Positions 1-6,942 of a stretch of DNA of 11,081 nt are shown here, in pieces. The stretch comes from Bacteroidales bacterium (GTDB lineage: Bacteria > Bacteroidota > Bacteroidia > Bacteroidales > PUMT01): NCBI GenBank assembly GCA_007132365.1, contig SLOS01000213.1:1-11081 (forward strand). Reading direction: 5' to 3'. Below the pieces are notes generated by a model that saw only the letters and a program-made list of their open reading frames with translations, was not told where the DNA came from and did not search any database. The first letter of the stretch is position 1, and every line of letters begins with the position of its first letter. A program made the position numbers and the translations under genes.

Positions 1-905
1 GATATTTTTGAATTATCGCCCTTGCATATACCCCGCTTGGTCACAAAATTGTATATACCGCCCTTACCCTCCTTGTTGCCGGGATACCAGTTCTGAACGG
101 TCGCATATTTGACCTCAGCACTCTCCATAGCCACTATCTCAACAATTGCGGCATGCAACTGGTTTTCATCCCGCATCGGGGCAGTGCAGCCTTCCAGGTA
201 ACTGACATAACTGTTATCTTCAGCAACAATCAGGGTACGCTCAAACTGACCGGTATTTGCGGCATTTATCCTGAAATAGGTAGAGAGTTCCATCGGGCAT
301 CTCACTCCCCGCGGAATATAACAAAATGAACCGTCGCTGAAAACTGCAGAGTTCAATGCTGCAAAATAGTTATCGGTATAGGGCACAACTGATCCCATAT
401 ACTGCCTCACCAGGTCCGGATACTCCCTTACAGCTTCACTGAAAGAGCAGAAGATTATCCCAAGCTCAGCAAGTGTCTCCTTGAAAGTTGTCTTGACTGA
501 AACGCTGTCCATTACCGCATCCACGGCAACACCCGAGAGATGTTTCTGCTCCTCAAGGGGGATACCCAGTTTATTGAATGTTTCAATCAGTTCCGGATCA
601 ACCTCATCAAGGCTGCTCAGTTTTGCCTTTTGTTTAGGTGCAGAATAATAAACCAGGTCCTGGTAGTCTATTGCAGGTAAATCCAGATGAGCCCACCCGG
701 GCATCTTCATTTTAAGCCAGTGCCGGTAGGCCTTAAGACGGAACTGAAGCATGAACTCCGGTTCACTCTTTTTCTCCGAGATCACCCTTATTACATCTTC
801 ATTCAGTCCCCTGCCAATGGAATCCTGTTCAATATCGGTGTAAAACCCGTACTTGTATTCACCGGTGGTTACCTCACTCAATATCTGGTCCTGTTCCTTT
901 TGCAT
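1..905 (-). CDS. sufB: Fe-S cluster assembly protein SufB (N-terminal part, cut by window edge)
   Basis: SufB is the scaffold subunit of the cytosolic SufBCD complex, on which iron-sulfur clusters are built from sulfide passed on by SufS and its partners. The first 301 codons are present; the rest (roughly a third of a usual protein of about 480 residues) lies beyond the left edge, so the C-terminal catalytic residues cannot be checked. Family hallmarks visible are MPGWAHLDLP (about residues 68-77), SDGSFCYIPRGVRCPMELST (about 190-209), and YLEGCTAP with Cys240, which matches the persulfide-accepting Cys254 of E. coli SufB. The final visible stretch is NFVTKRGICKGDNSKI. The start is the ATG at 903-905: an in-frame stop lies at 930-932 and no other ATG, GTG or TTG start lies between. 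No strong Shine-Dalgarno is seen. sufC, sufD and sufS would be expected further left. Identity is secure. Confidence 0.97.
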   Translation of the reverse strand, partial: MQKEQDQILSEVTTGEYKYGFYTDIEQDSIGRGLNEDVIRVISEKKSEPEFMLQFRLKAYRHWLKMKMPGWAHLDLPAIDYQDLVYYSAPKQKAKLSSLDEVDPELIETFNKLGIPLEEQKHLSGVAVDAVMDSVSVKTTFKETLAELGIIFCSFSEAVREYPDLVRQYMGSVVPYTDNYFAALNSAVFSDGSFCYIPRGVRCPMELSTYFRINAANTGQFERTLIVAEDNSYVSYLEGCTAPMRDENQLHAAIVEIVAMESAEVKYATVQNWYPGNKEGKGGIYNFVTKRGICKGDNSKI

Positions 906-946
906 ATAATTTGATAAACTTTTATAAAATTATTATTCCGGTTTAA

Positions 947-954
947 TAACTTTG
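947..954 (+). promoter_or_regulatory. Candidate -7 element for thiL (TAACTTTG)
   Basis: This is the same octamer as the sufB candidate but on the plus strand, 145 bp before the thiL start. It fully matches TAnnTTTG. No TTTG is found at the usual 19-bp spacing upstream, so support is weak. If both candidates are real, the divergent transcripts would overlap by several tens of bases. Confidence 0.25.
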
Positions 955-977
955 TGTTCGATTTGCCTTAAAACTTT

Positions 978-998
978 TGCTGAATCATTTTATCAGCA
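978..998. repeat. Small inverted repeat in the sufB/thiL intergenic region
   Basis: TGCTGA (978-983) and TCAGCA (993-998) are complementary with a 9-nt loop. The repeat would lie in the 5' untranslated region of both divergent transcripts if the candidate promoters are used. The stem is only 6 bp and has no U-tract, so it is at best a weak RNA structure or a protein site. Confidence 0.3.
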
Positions 999-1036
999 GA
1001 ACTGTCACACAAGACTGGAATTAATCTAAATAAGGG

Positions 1037-1044
1037 CAAAGTTA
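1037..1044 (-). promoter_or_regulatory. Candidate -7 element for sufB (TAACTTTG)
   Basis: On the minus strand this octamer is TAACTTTG, a full match to the Bacteroidota -7 consensus TAnnTTTG, 132 bp before the sufB start codon. No good TTTG lies about 19 bp further upstream, so the -33 half is missing or degenerate. The 5' end of the element is covered by the inverted repeat at 1041-1058. The motif match is seen directly; promoter activity is inferred. Confidence 0.4.
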
Positions 1045-1058
1045 GTAAAAATACTAAC
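1041..1058. repeat. 7-bp inverted repeat, possible operator for the suf genes
   Basis: The arms are GTTAGTA (1041-1047) and TACTAAC (1052-1058) around an AAAA spacer, a perfect 7-bp dyad. It overlaps the candidate sufB -7 element and extends into the -7/-33 spacer, a typical position for a repressor site. The local DNA is AT-rich, so chance symmetry is possible. I do not recognise it as a known IscR, SufR or Fur consensus. Confidence 0.4.
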
Positions 1059-1099
1059 AATTTTCAGCGGCATTTGTTAATTGAAATTCCAAAATCATT

Positions 1100-2140
1100 A
1101 TGACAGAAAGAAAGAAAACAATAGAGGACCTTGGTGAATTCGGCCTGATCAGACACCTGACCAAAGATATCCGGTTAAAGAATCCCGGTACCCTCAAAGG
1201 AGTTGGCGATGACGCTGCTGTGCTCGACTATGGCGGGAAGCTGGTTATTGTTACCAGCGACATACTTATGGAAGGGATCCATTTCAATCTTATGTACACG
1301 CCAATGAAACATCTGGGCTACAAAGCTGTTGTTTCAAACCTGTCAGACCTGTATGCCATGAATGCTGTTCCAAAACAGATAATTGTCTCTCTGGCATTTT
1401 CATCCAAACTAACCCTTCAGCAGATTGAAAATCTATATAAAGGAATCAAACTGGCGTGTGAAAACTTTAATGTTGACCTTGCCGGAGGGGATACTTCCAC
1501 CTCAATGACAGGCCTGGCTATAAGTATAACTGCACTGGGGGAGGGAGAAAAAGAAAGGCTCATCTACAGAAGCGGGGCAAAAAAGAACGATCTTGTCTGT
1601 GTAACGGGAGATCTTGGTGCCGCTTATCTGGGACTGCAGTTGCTCGAAAGGGAGAAAAAAATTTTTATGGAAAATCCTGAACTTCAGCCTGAACTTGAAG
1701 GATATGATTACCTGCTTCAACGGCAGCTGAAACCGGAACCAAGGGCCGATATTATTGCTTACTTCAGGGAGTACAATGTATCCCCTTCCGCTATGATAGA
1801 TATTTCGGACGGGCTCTCATCGGACATCCTTCATATTTGCAAAGAATCTAACAAGGGATGTAAACTTTTCGCCGAGCATATACCCATTGATCCTGAAACT
1901 GAAAAACTTGCTGCAGAATTCAACATTACACCCCTGGTGGCGGCATTAAACGGGGGCGAGGACTATGAATTGCTATTTACTTTATCCCCCGGCGAATTTG
2001 TAAAGGTAAAGGACAATAAAAAAATCAGGACAATAGGTCATATAACAGAAAAAGAGGATGGCTGCAACCTGGTAACGCATGATGGCACCTTTATACCTTT
2101 AAAGGCCCAGGGCTGGAATGCCTATGGCAGGAAGGAATAG
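1100..2140 (+). CDS. thiL: Thiamine-monophosphate kinase ThiL
   Basis: ThiL uses ATP to phosphorylate thiamine monophosphate to thiamine diphosphate, the active cofactor, in the cytosol. At 346 residues it has the usual length for this AIR-synthase-fold family. Motifs in order: GVGDDAAVL (34-42) and SDILMEGIHF (53-62), the N-terminal ATP/Mg-binding segments; DLYAMNAVPKQ (83-93); GGDTS (129-133), a metal-binding loop; DISDGLSSDILHI (234-246); and GGEDYELLF (285-293), the substrate-binding loop near the C-terminus. The ATG start gives a typical N-terminus reading TIEDLGEFGLI. No TPP riboswitch-like sequence precedes it and no other thi gene is in the window, so it stands alone. Its 3' end is 9 bp from the convergent lpxA stop, with no clear terminator hairpin between them. 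Identity is secure. Confidence 0.96.
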   Translation: MTERKKTIEDLGEFGLIRHLTKDIRLKNPGTLKGVGDDAAVLDYGGKLVIVTSDILMEGIHFNLMYTPMKHLGYKAVVSNLSDLYAMNAVPKQIIVSLAFSSKLTLQQIENLYKGIKLACENFNVDLAGGDTSTSMTGLAISITALGEGEKERLIYRSGAKKNDLVCVTGDLGAAYLGLQLLEREKKIFMENPELQPELEGYDYLLQRQLKPEPRADIIAYFREYNVSPSAMIDISDGLSSDILHICKESNKGCKLFAEHIPIDPETEKLAAEFNITPLVAALNGGEDYELLFTLSPGEFVKVKDNKKIRTIGHITEKEDGCNLVTHDGTFIPLKAQGWNAYGRKE

Positions 2141-2149
2141 TTTCGGGAA

Positions 2150-2959
2150 TCAGAAATCATCCTCATCTGATGTACCATTCTCCGGGTCATAGCCTTTAAT
2201 TATTCCCCTGGAGGAGCTTCGGACAAAATCAACGATATTATCCCTCTCTTCACCTGCTGCAAAGAGATTTACAATTTTATCAAGCGCCTGGGAAGTATTC
2301 AGGCCTTTTTGATAAAGAACTCTTAAAATATCCTGAATCATATAAATCGACTCATTCGAAAAGCCCCTGCGGCGCAACCCGATGGTGTTTACACCAACAT
2401 ACTGGAGGGGTTCCCGTGAAGCCCGGATATAGGGCGGAATATCCTTTCTAACCTTTGATGCACCACCCACCATACTGTGAGTGCCGATTTTACAAAACTG
2501 ATGTACGGCTGTCATGCCACCGATTATGGCAAAATCACCAACCTCCACCTCGCCGGCAAGGCCAACGCTGTTTACAAGAATGCAATGATTGCCTATATGG
2601 CAATCGTGTGCTACATGAACATAAGCCATTAACATCGAGTTGCTGCCGACTACCGTTTTTCCCCTTGCTGCCGTACCCCTGTTAACTGTAACACATTCCC
2701 GGATAATGGTGTTATCTCCGATTTCAGCAACCGTTTTTTCTCCCCTGAATTTCAGGTCCTGAGGAATACCCGAGACAACTGCCCCCGGGAATATTTTGCA
2801 ATTATTTCCAATCCGGGCACCATCCATAATTGTAACATTGGGTCCGATCCATGATCCGTCCCCTATCACTACATCGGCCGCAATAGTTGAGAAAGACTCC
2901 ACCACCACATTTTTCCCGATTTCAGCGTCCGGATGAACTACGTTAATCGCCTGCTTCAT
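2150..2959 (-). CDS. lpxA: Acyl-ACP:UDP-N-acetylglucosamine O-acyltransferase LpxA
   Basis: LpxA starts lipid A synthesis by moving a 3-hydroxyacyl chain from acyl-carrier protein to the 3-OH of UDP-GlcNAc in the cytosol. At 269 residues it is close to the E. coli enzyme (262). The N-terminal two-thirds is a left-handed beta-helix of hexapeptide repeats, followed by a helical C-terminal domain starting near residue 190. The catalytic His is His118 in HVAHDC (E. coli His125), with His115 (His122) and His153 in TAVHQFC (His160). On the same alignment, offset by 7, E. coli His144 becomes Glu137 and the hydrocarbon-ruler His191 becomes Pro184, while Gly173 is kept as Gly166. This would suit a longer acyl chain. 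It is the last gene of the visible lipid A cluster, 17 bp after lpxC-fabZ. Translation is probably coupled. Confidence 0.95.
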   Translation of the reverse strand: MKQAINVVHPDAEIGKNVVVESFSTIAADVVIGDGSWIGPNVTIMDGARIGNNCKIFPGAVVSGIPQDLKFRGEKTVAEIGDNTIIRECVTVNRGTAARGKTVVGSNSMLMAYVHVAHDCHIGNHCILVNSVGLAGEVEVGDFAIIGGMTAVHQFCKIGTHSMVGGASKVRKDIPPYIRASREPLQYVGVNTIGLRRRGFSNESIYMIQDILRVLYQKGLNTSQALDKIVNLFAAGEERDNIVDFVRSSSRGIIKGYDPENGTSDEDDF

Positions 2960-2976
2960 TTATAAATCAGATATTT

Positions 2977-4374
2977 TTAATTTTTGGTCTTCACAATCTG
3001 GGCCATCAGTTCTCCTTCCATCACCAGGTTATCTCCGACAAAGGCCTGCCCGAACATATATACTATTCCGCGCCTTACCGGGGCAAGATATTCCATTTTA
3101 AACACAAGAGTGTCGCCGGGCACCACCTTACGCTTGAACTTTACCTTGTCTATCTTGAGAAAATATGTTGAATAATTATCAGGGTCGGGGACAGAACTCA
3201 GCACGAGTATCCCGCCCACCTGCGCCATGGCCTCAACTTGCAGAACCCCGGGCATAATTGGTTCCTCAGGAAAATGCCCCACAAAAAATCCCTCATTCAT
3301 GGTTACGTTTTTTACCCCGACAATAGTTGAGTCGGTCATTGACGCAATCTTGTCCACCAGAAGAAACGGTGGTCTGTGAGGAAGGATTTGCATTACCTGG
3401 TTTACATTGAATAAAGGCTCTGCAGCCGGATCATAATCCGGGAACACCCTTTTGGTCTCCTCCTGTCTGATCATGCTCCTGATCTTCCGGGCAAGTTGAT
3501 TATTGGCAAAATGACCCGGGCGGCTGGCAACTACTCTCCCTTTTATGGGCCGGCCTATCAGTGCAAAATCACCGAGTATATCGAGTAACTTGTGGCGGGC
3601 CGGTTCATTGGTAAAGTATAAATCCAGGTTGTTCAATACACCTTCTGAATTTCTTTTTATCCTGGGCTTGTTGAAAAGGTCAGCTATCCGGTCAAGCTCT
3701 TCCTGGGGCACTTCATGCTCAAGGATAATAATGGCATTTTCAAGATCCCCGCCCTTAATAAGGTTATTCTTCAACAGAAACTCCAGTTCATGAAAAAAAA
3801 CAAAAGTCCTGCAGGGTGCAACCTCATGTTCGAAATCCTGCAGTTTGGAAAGCGTAGCATACTGGTGACCCAATACTCTCGAGTTATAGTCGATCATAAC
3901 ATCGACCGAAAACCTGTCATCAGGGAAAACAACTATTTCAATCCCCTTAGCCTCATCAGAGAATACAAGTTTCTCTTTGACCTCATAAAAGTTCTTGTCC
4001 TCCTCCTGATCACTGATTCCTGCTTCCTTAAGCGCCTTGACTATAAATTTTGAACTGCCGTCAATTATAGGAGCTTCAGGTCCGTTTATCTCCATCAGGA
4101 CATTATCAATTTCAAGTCCGTATAAAGCAGCCATAATATGTTCAATGGTTCCGACCCGAACCCCATTCTCTTCTATTGTCGTACCGCGTGATGTATCTGT
4201 AACTAATTCTGCCGTTGCATGGATCATGGGTTTTTCTTCAAGGTCAGTCCTCTGGAAAACATACCCGTGATTGACGGGAGCCGGTTTAAAAGTAAGGTCT
4301 ACCTGCTTACCGGTGTGCAGCCCCTTTCCGCTCAAGGTAACTTGTTTCTTTATTGTTTTCTGTTTTTTGGACAT
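2977..4374 (-). CDS. lpxC/fabZ: Bifunctional UDP-3-O-acyl-GlcNAc deacetylase / 3-hydroxyacyl-ACP dehydratase (LpxC-FabZ fusion)
   Basis: This 465-residue protein joins two enzymes. Residues 1 to about 305 are LpxC, the zinc deacetylase that makes the committed step of lipid A synthesis. GTIEHIMAALYG carries catalytic Glu78 and zinc ligand His79; HKLLDILGDF carries ligands His261 and Asp265; SRPGHFANN carries His288, matching E. coli His265. After a short linker (about 305-322) comes FabZ, which dehydrates 3-hydroxyacyl-ACP in fatty-acid elongation: ILPHRPPFLLVDKI (330-343), GHFPEEPIMPGVLQVEAMAQ with His367 and Glu381 as the catalytic pair. The fusion is known in Bacteroidota and puts two enzymes that compete for, or divert, the 3-hydroxyacyl pool in one chain. 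The His79-His261 spacing is 23 residues longer than in E. coli. The start ATG is preceded by AGGA, one of the few Shine-Dalgarno-like sites here. Confidence 0.96.
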   Translation of the reverse strand: MSKKQKTIKKQVTLSGKGLHTGKQVDLTFKPAPVNHGYVFQRTDLEEKPMIHATAELVTDTSRGTTIEENGVRVGTIEHIMAALYGLEIDNVLMEINGPEAPIIDGSSKFIVKALKEAGISDQEEDKNFYEVKEKLVFSDEAKGIEIVVFPDDRFSVDVMIDYNSRVLGHQYATLSKLQDFEHEVAPCRTFVFFHELEFLLKNNLIKGGDLENAIIILEHEVPQEELDRIADLFNKPRIKRNSEGVLNNLDLYFTNEPARHKLLDILGDFALIGRPIKGRVVASRPGHFANNQLARKIRSMIRQEETKRVFPDYDPAAEPLFNVNQVMQILPHRPPFLLVDKIASMTDSTIVGVKNVTMNEGFFVGHFPEEPIMPGVLQVEAMAQVGGILVLSSVPDPDNYSTYFLKIDKVKFKRKVVPGDTLVFKMEYLAPVRRGIVYMFGQAFVGDNLVMEGELMAQIVKTKN

Positions 4375-4522
4375 TTTCCTGCTTATTTAGAAACCGGGTA
4401 AAAAACACCGCAATATACAAATTAAAATAAAAATCACCCGACCACCGTTATTCACGTCTGGTACAACCAGCCGGTACCGGCATCTGACTCTGAATACCGG
4501 GGTCTGTGGCGGCAGCCATCAA
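4375..4522. other. 148-bp gap inside the lipid A cluster with palindromic elements
   Basis: The other gaps in this cluster are 31 and 17 bp, so this one stands out. It holds a perfect 12-bp palindrome (4470-4481), an adjoining small hairpin (4458-4470), and a TACCGG copy at 4495-4500 that could pair with CCGGTA at 4471-4476. A minus-strand TTAATTTG at 4418-4425 misses the -7 consensus by one base and has no -33 partner, so an internal promoter for lpxC-fabZ-lpxA is possible but weakly supported. No coding potential is visible. Confidence 0.5.
4458..4481. repeat. Adjacent hairpin and 12-bp perfect palindrome
   Basis: CTGGT (4458-4462) pairs with ACCAG (4466-4470) over a 3-nt loop. Overlapping it by one base is GCCGGTACCGGC (4470-4481), which is its own reverse complement. 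There is no following T-run on either strand, so it is not a standard intrinsic terminator. It could be a protein site or a transcript-stabilising structure between lpxD and lpxC-fabZ. Confidence 0.45.
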
Positions 4523-5563
4523 TTATGTCCCTCGCTTCAGTCTTTCAATTTCATTCTCAAGATTTCGTAACTGCTGATAAAGTTCGGGTAATTTCCTGTA
4601 TAATACATAGGACCTCTGGTATCTCCCATGCTGGAAAGCCGGAGATCCCTGGACGACCTCGTTGTTCTCTTTTATACTTACACCCACACCTGACTGGGCG
4701 GCAATTTTAACTCCATCGGCTATAGTAAGATGACCGATTATTCCCACCTGTCCCCCGATCATGCATTCAGCACCTATCCTGGTTGAACCGGCTATGCCGG
4801 TTTGCGCGGCAATTACAGTGTTTACACCAATCTCTACATTATGTGCTACCTGTACCAGATTATCGATTTTTACTCCTTTGCGGATTAAGGTTGACCCGAT
4901 CATAGCCCTGTCAATGGTTGTGTTGGCACCTATTTCAACCCGGTCTTCCAGAATAACATTCCCCACCTGGGGTATCTTTCTGTAATTTTTGTCAGACTGG
5001 GGTGCGAACCCGAAACCATCACTGCCGATAACAACCCCTGCATGCAGGGTGCAGCCCTTTCCTATTCTGCAATTGTAATATACTTTAACTCCCGGATGAA
5101 GCACCGTATCATTCTCTATAATGACATTTTCACCAATGAAGACCTGCGGATATATCTTTACATTATCCCCGATCACAGCCCCGGCAGAAATCACCGAGAA
5201 GTTTCCTATATATACCTTCTCACCGGTTAGGGCCGAAGGATGAATATACACATTGGAATCGATCCCTTTCGGAACAGGCTTCATTTCCTCCCTGAGCTGA
5301 AGAAGGCTGGCAATAGCCTGATATGCATCATCAACTCTTACCAGCGTTGCCTGTACCTGCTGCCGGGGTTTAAAATCTTTGTTTACAAGCACAACCGCGG
5401 CGCTGGTGTCATAAATATATTTTTCATATTTGGGATTTGAAAGAAAAGCAAGTGTTCCGGGCTTTCCATCTTCTATTTTTGAAACGTCACTTACTGTTGT
5501 TTCCGGATCCCCTTCCACAACCCCATTCAGAAAATCAGCTATCTGACTTGCAGTGAATTGCAT
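4523..5563 (-). CDS. lpxD: UDP-3-O-(3-hydroxyacyl)glucosamine N-acyltransferase LpxD
   Basis: LpxD adds the second 3-hydroxyacyl chain, to the 2-amino group exposed by LpxC, giving UDP-2,3-diacyl-glucosamine. At 346 residues it matches the family (E. coli 341). The N-terminal uridine-binding domain (1 to about 100) includes GTLAFLSNPKY (36-46). Next comes a long hexapeptide beta-helix (about 105-320). The catalytic base is His241 in LVQVAHNVEIG (E. coli His239), with His278 in GIIGHLTI matching His276. IGSDGFGFAP (179-188) is a typical substrate-binding loop. The C-terminal 30 residues (KLPELYQQLRNLENEIERLK) look like an amphipathic helix, as expected for the trimer's C-terminal helices. It follows the HD-domain gene by 31 bp, so the two are probably co-transcribed. 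The start is the ATG at 5561-5563. Confidence 0.96.
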   Translation of the reverse strand: MQFTASQIADFLNGVVEGDPETTVSDVSKIEDGKPGTLAFLSNPKYEKYIYDTSAAVVLVNKDFKPRQQVQATLVRVDDAYQAIASLLQLREEMKPVPKGIDSNVYIHPSALTGEKVYIGNFSVISAGAVIGDNVKIYPQVFIGENVIIENDTVLHPGVKVYYNCRIGKGCTLHAGVVIGSDGFGFAPQSDKNYRKIPQVGNVILEDRVEIGANTTIDRAMIGSTLIRKGVKIDNLVQVAHNVEIGVNTVIAAQTGIAGSTRIGAECMIGGQVGIIGHLTIADGVKIAAQSGVGVSIKENNEVVQGSPAFQHGRYQRSYVLYRKLPELYQQLRNLENEIERLKRGT

Positions 5564-5594
5564 TATAAGTTATTTAATGTTAAACATTTATCCG

Positions 5595-6863
5595 TTAGTA
5601 ACGGCCATCCAGGCATTTCGGATAGCAAAGAAAATATTTTTTTACAGTTTTTGATAATACGGTTACATTCAGCATATCCGAGGCATCTGAAATATCAACC
5701 AGTTCACCCGTATTGTAAAGTATTCGTATCTTTTCATCCTCATATTTATATGCATAATTGGATATATCACCGGTGAACACAAAATATTCCGCTTCATCGA
5801 CCGGAACATTAAATTTATTGCATATTCCCCTTTTCAATGCCTTTATTCTTTTTTCAGCAAAAGCCTTATTCTGAAATTCAACACGGTACAATGATCTCCC
5901 GGTTAACCATTCCGCCAGAAGTGAGAGACTCCTGTCAGGATGCCCGGCCCACACCTTTGCAGCACTCATTATATCATCGTCGTCAAGGTTTACAAAATTT
6001 TCTATTAACTCCTTTGCTGCGGGAGATCCGGGTAAAATCCCATCATCAGCAGAAGTCACATCCTTCTCCAGGAAATATTTCAGATAGGGTGAAGCAAAAA
6101 TTTCTACACCCTCGGAAGCCAGCTGCCCTGCCCTCTTTAAGAGCATGGTCAGTAAGTTTTCAGCTGCAACCACTGTTTTGTGAAAATAAACCTGCCAGTA
6201 CATCAGTCGCCTGGCAATCAGGAATTTTTCAACAGAGTAAATACCCTTGGCCTCAACAACAAGCTGGTCATCTACAACATTCAGCATTTTTATTATCCGG
6301 TCTGATCCGATTACACCTTCGGTAACACCTGTAAAGAAACTATCCCGTTTAAGGTAATCCAGCCTGTCCATATCAAGCTGCCCGGCAACCAGTTGGTGCA
6401 AAAACCTTTTCGGATAAAGGTCAGAGAAAATATCTATTGCCATCGACAACTTGCCTTTAAAATTGATGTTCAGCTCCTTCATAAGCAGGGCTGACATTTG
6501 CTCATGAGGCATGTGCGGGATGATGGAGGACTCAAGTGTATGAGAGAACGGGCCGTGTCCTGTATCATGGAGCAATATAGCTGCAAGGGCTGCCTCCTCC
6601 TCTTCAGGAGTAATAATGTGCCCTTTCGACCGGATAACTCCAATGGCCATTTCCATTAAATGCATTGCTCCAATGGCATGCTGAAATCTTGTATGTGTTG
6701 CACCGGGATATACAAAATGGGTCATTCCAAGCTGCCTTATCCTTCTCAGCCTTTGAAAAACAGGATGTGATATCAGATCAAAAACCAGTTCTGATTTGAT
6801 TCCAATGAAACCGTGAACCGGATCATTTATTATTTTACGCTTATTGGTGTGATCGTTGTTCAA
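5595..6863 (-). CDS. HD-domain phosphohydrolase (COG1078 / dGTPase-SAMHD1-like type)
   Basis: This 422-residue cytosolic protein belongs to the HD superfamily of metal-dependent phosphohydrolases. The metal-binding signature is complete: His62 in HTRFQHAIGAMHLM, His99-Asp100 in LLHDTGHGPFSH, and an Asp in GQLDMDRLDYLKRD (Asp164 or Asp166). This resembles the dNTP triphosphohydrolase branch that includes SAMHD1, but the substrate in Bacteroidota is not known to me and I infer only phosphate-ester or triphosphate hydrolysis. It opens the lipid A cluster, 31 bp before lpxD. The start is a TTG at 6861-6863. The conserved segment KRKIINDPVHGFI begins at about residue 8, an in-frame stop sits at 6870-6872, and the first internal ATG is Met47, which would remove that segment. 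TTG is thus the only standard start that keeps the conserved N-terminus. No signal peptide or membrane segment is seen. Confidence 0.88.
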   Translation of the reverse strand: MNNDHTNKRKIINDPVHGFIGIKSELVFDLISHPVFQRLRRIRQLGMTHFVYPGATHTRFQHAIGAMHLMEMAIGVIRSKGHIITPEEEEAALAAILLHDTGHGPFSHTLESSIIPHMPHEQMSALLMKELNINFKGKLSMAIDIFSDLYPKRFLHQLVAGQLDMDRLDYLKRDSFFTGVTEGVIGSDRIIKMLNVVDDQLVVEAKGIYSVEKFLIARRLMYWQVYFHKTVVAAENLLTMLLKRAGQLASEGVEIFASPYLKYFLEKDVTSADDGILPGSPAAKELIENFVNLDDDDIMSAAKVWAGHPDRSLSLLAEWLTGRSLYRVEFQNKAFAEKRIKALKRGICNKFNVPVDEAEYFVFTGDISNYAYKYEDEKIRILYNTGELVDISDASDMLNVTVLSKTVKKYFLCYPKCLDGRY

Positions 6864-6942
6864 AAATAATCAGAATATATACCCGAACAGGTAAAATTGA
6901 TTCAAAAACTATATTTTATTTGAAGAAAAATCAGTATCTCGC

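Noticed and set aside
687..914. Plus-strand 75-codon ORF
   Set aside because: It is antisense to the sufB N-terminus, whose minus-strand frame gives a clear SufB sequence.
906..1099. TPP riboswitch upstream of thiL
   Set aside because: A thi-box (CUGAGA-type core with its paired arms) was looked for and not seen; the short inverted repeats do not form that fold.
2141..2149. Shared bidirectional terminator between thiL and lpxA
   Set aside because: Only 9 bp separate the stop codons and no stem with T-runs spans them; termination must occur inside the opposite gene or by other means.
5837..6325. Plus-strand 162-codon ORF
   Set aside because: Shadow of the HD-domain gene, with erratic composition and no domain.
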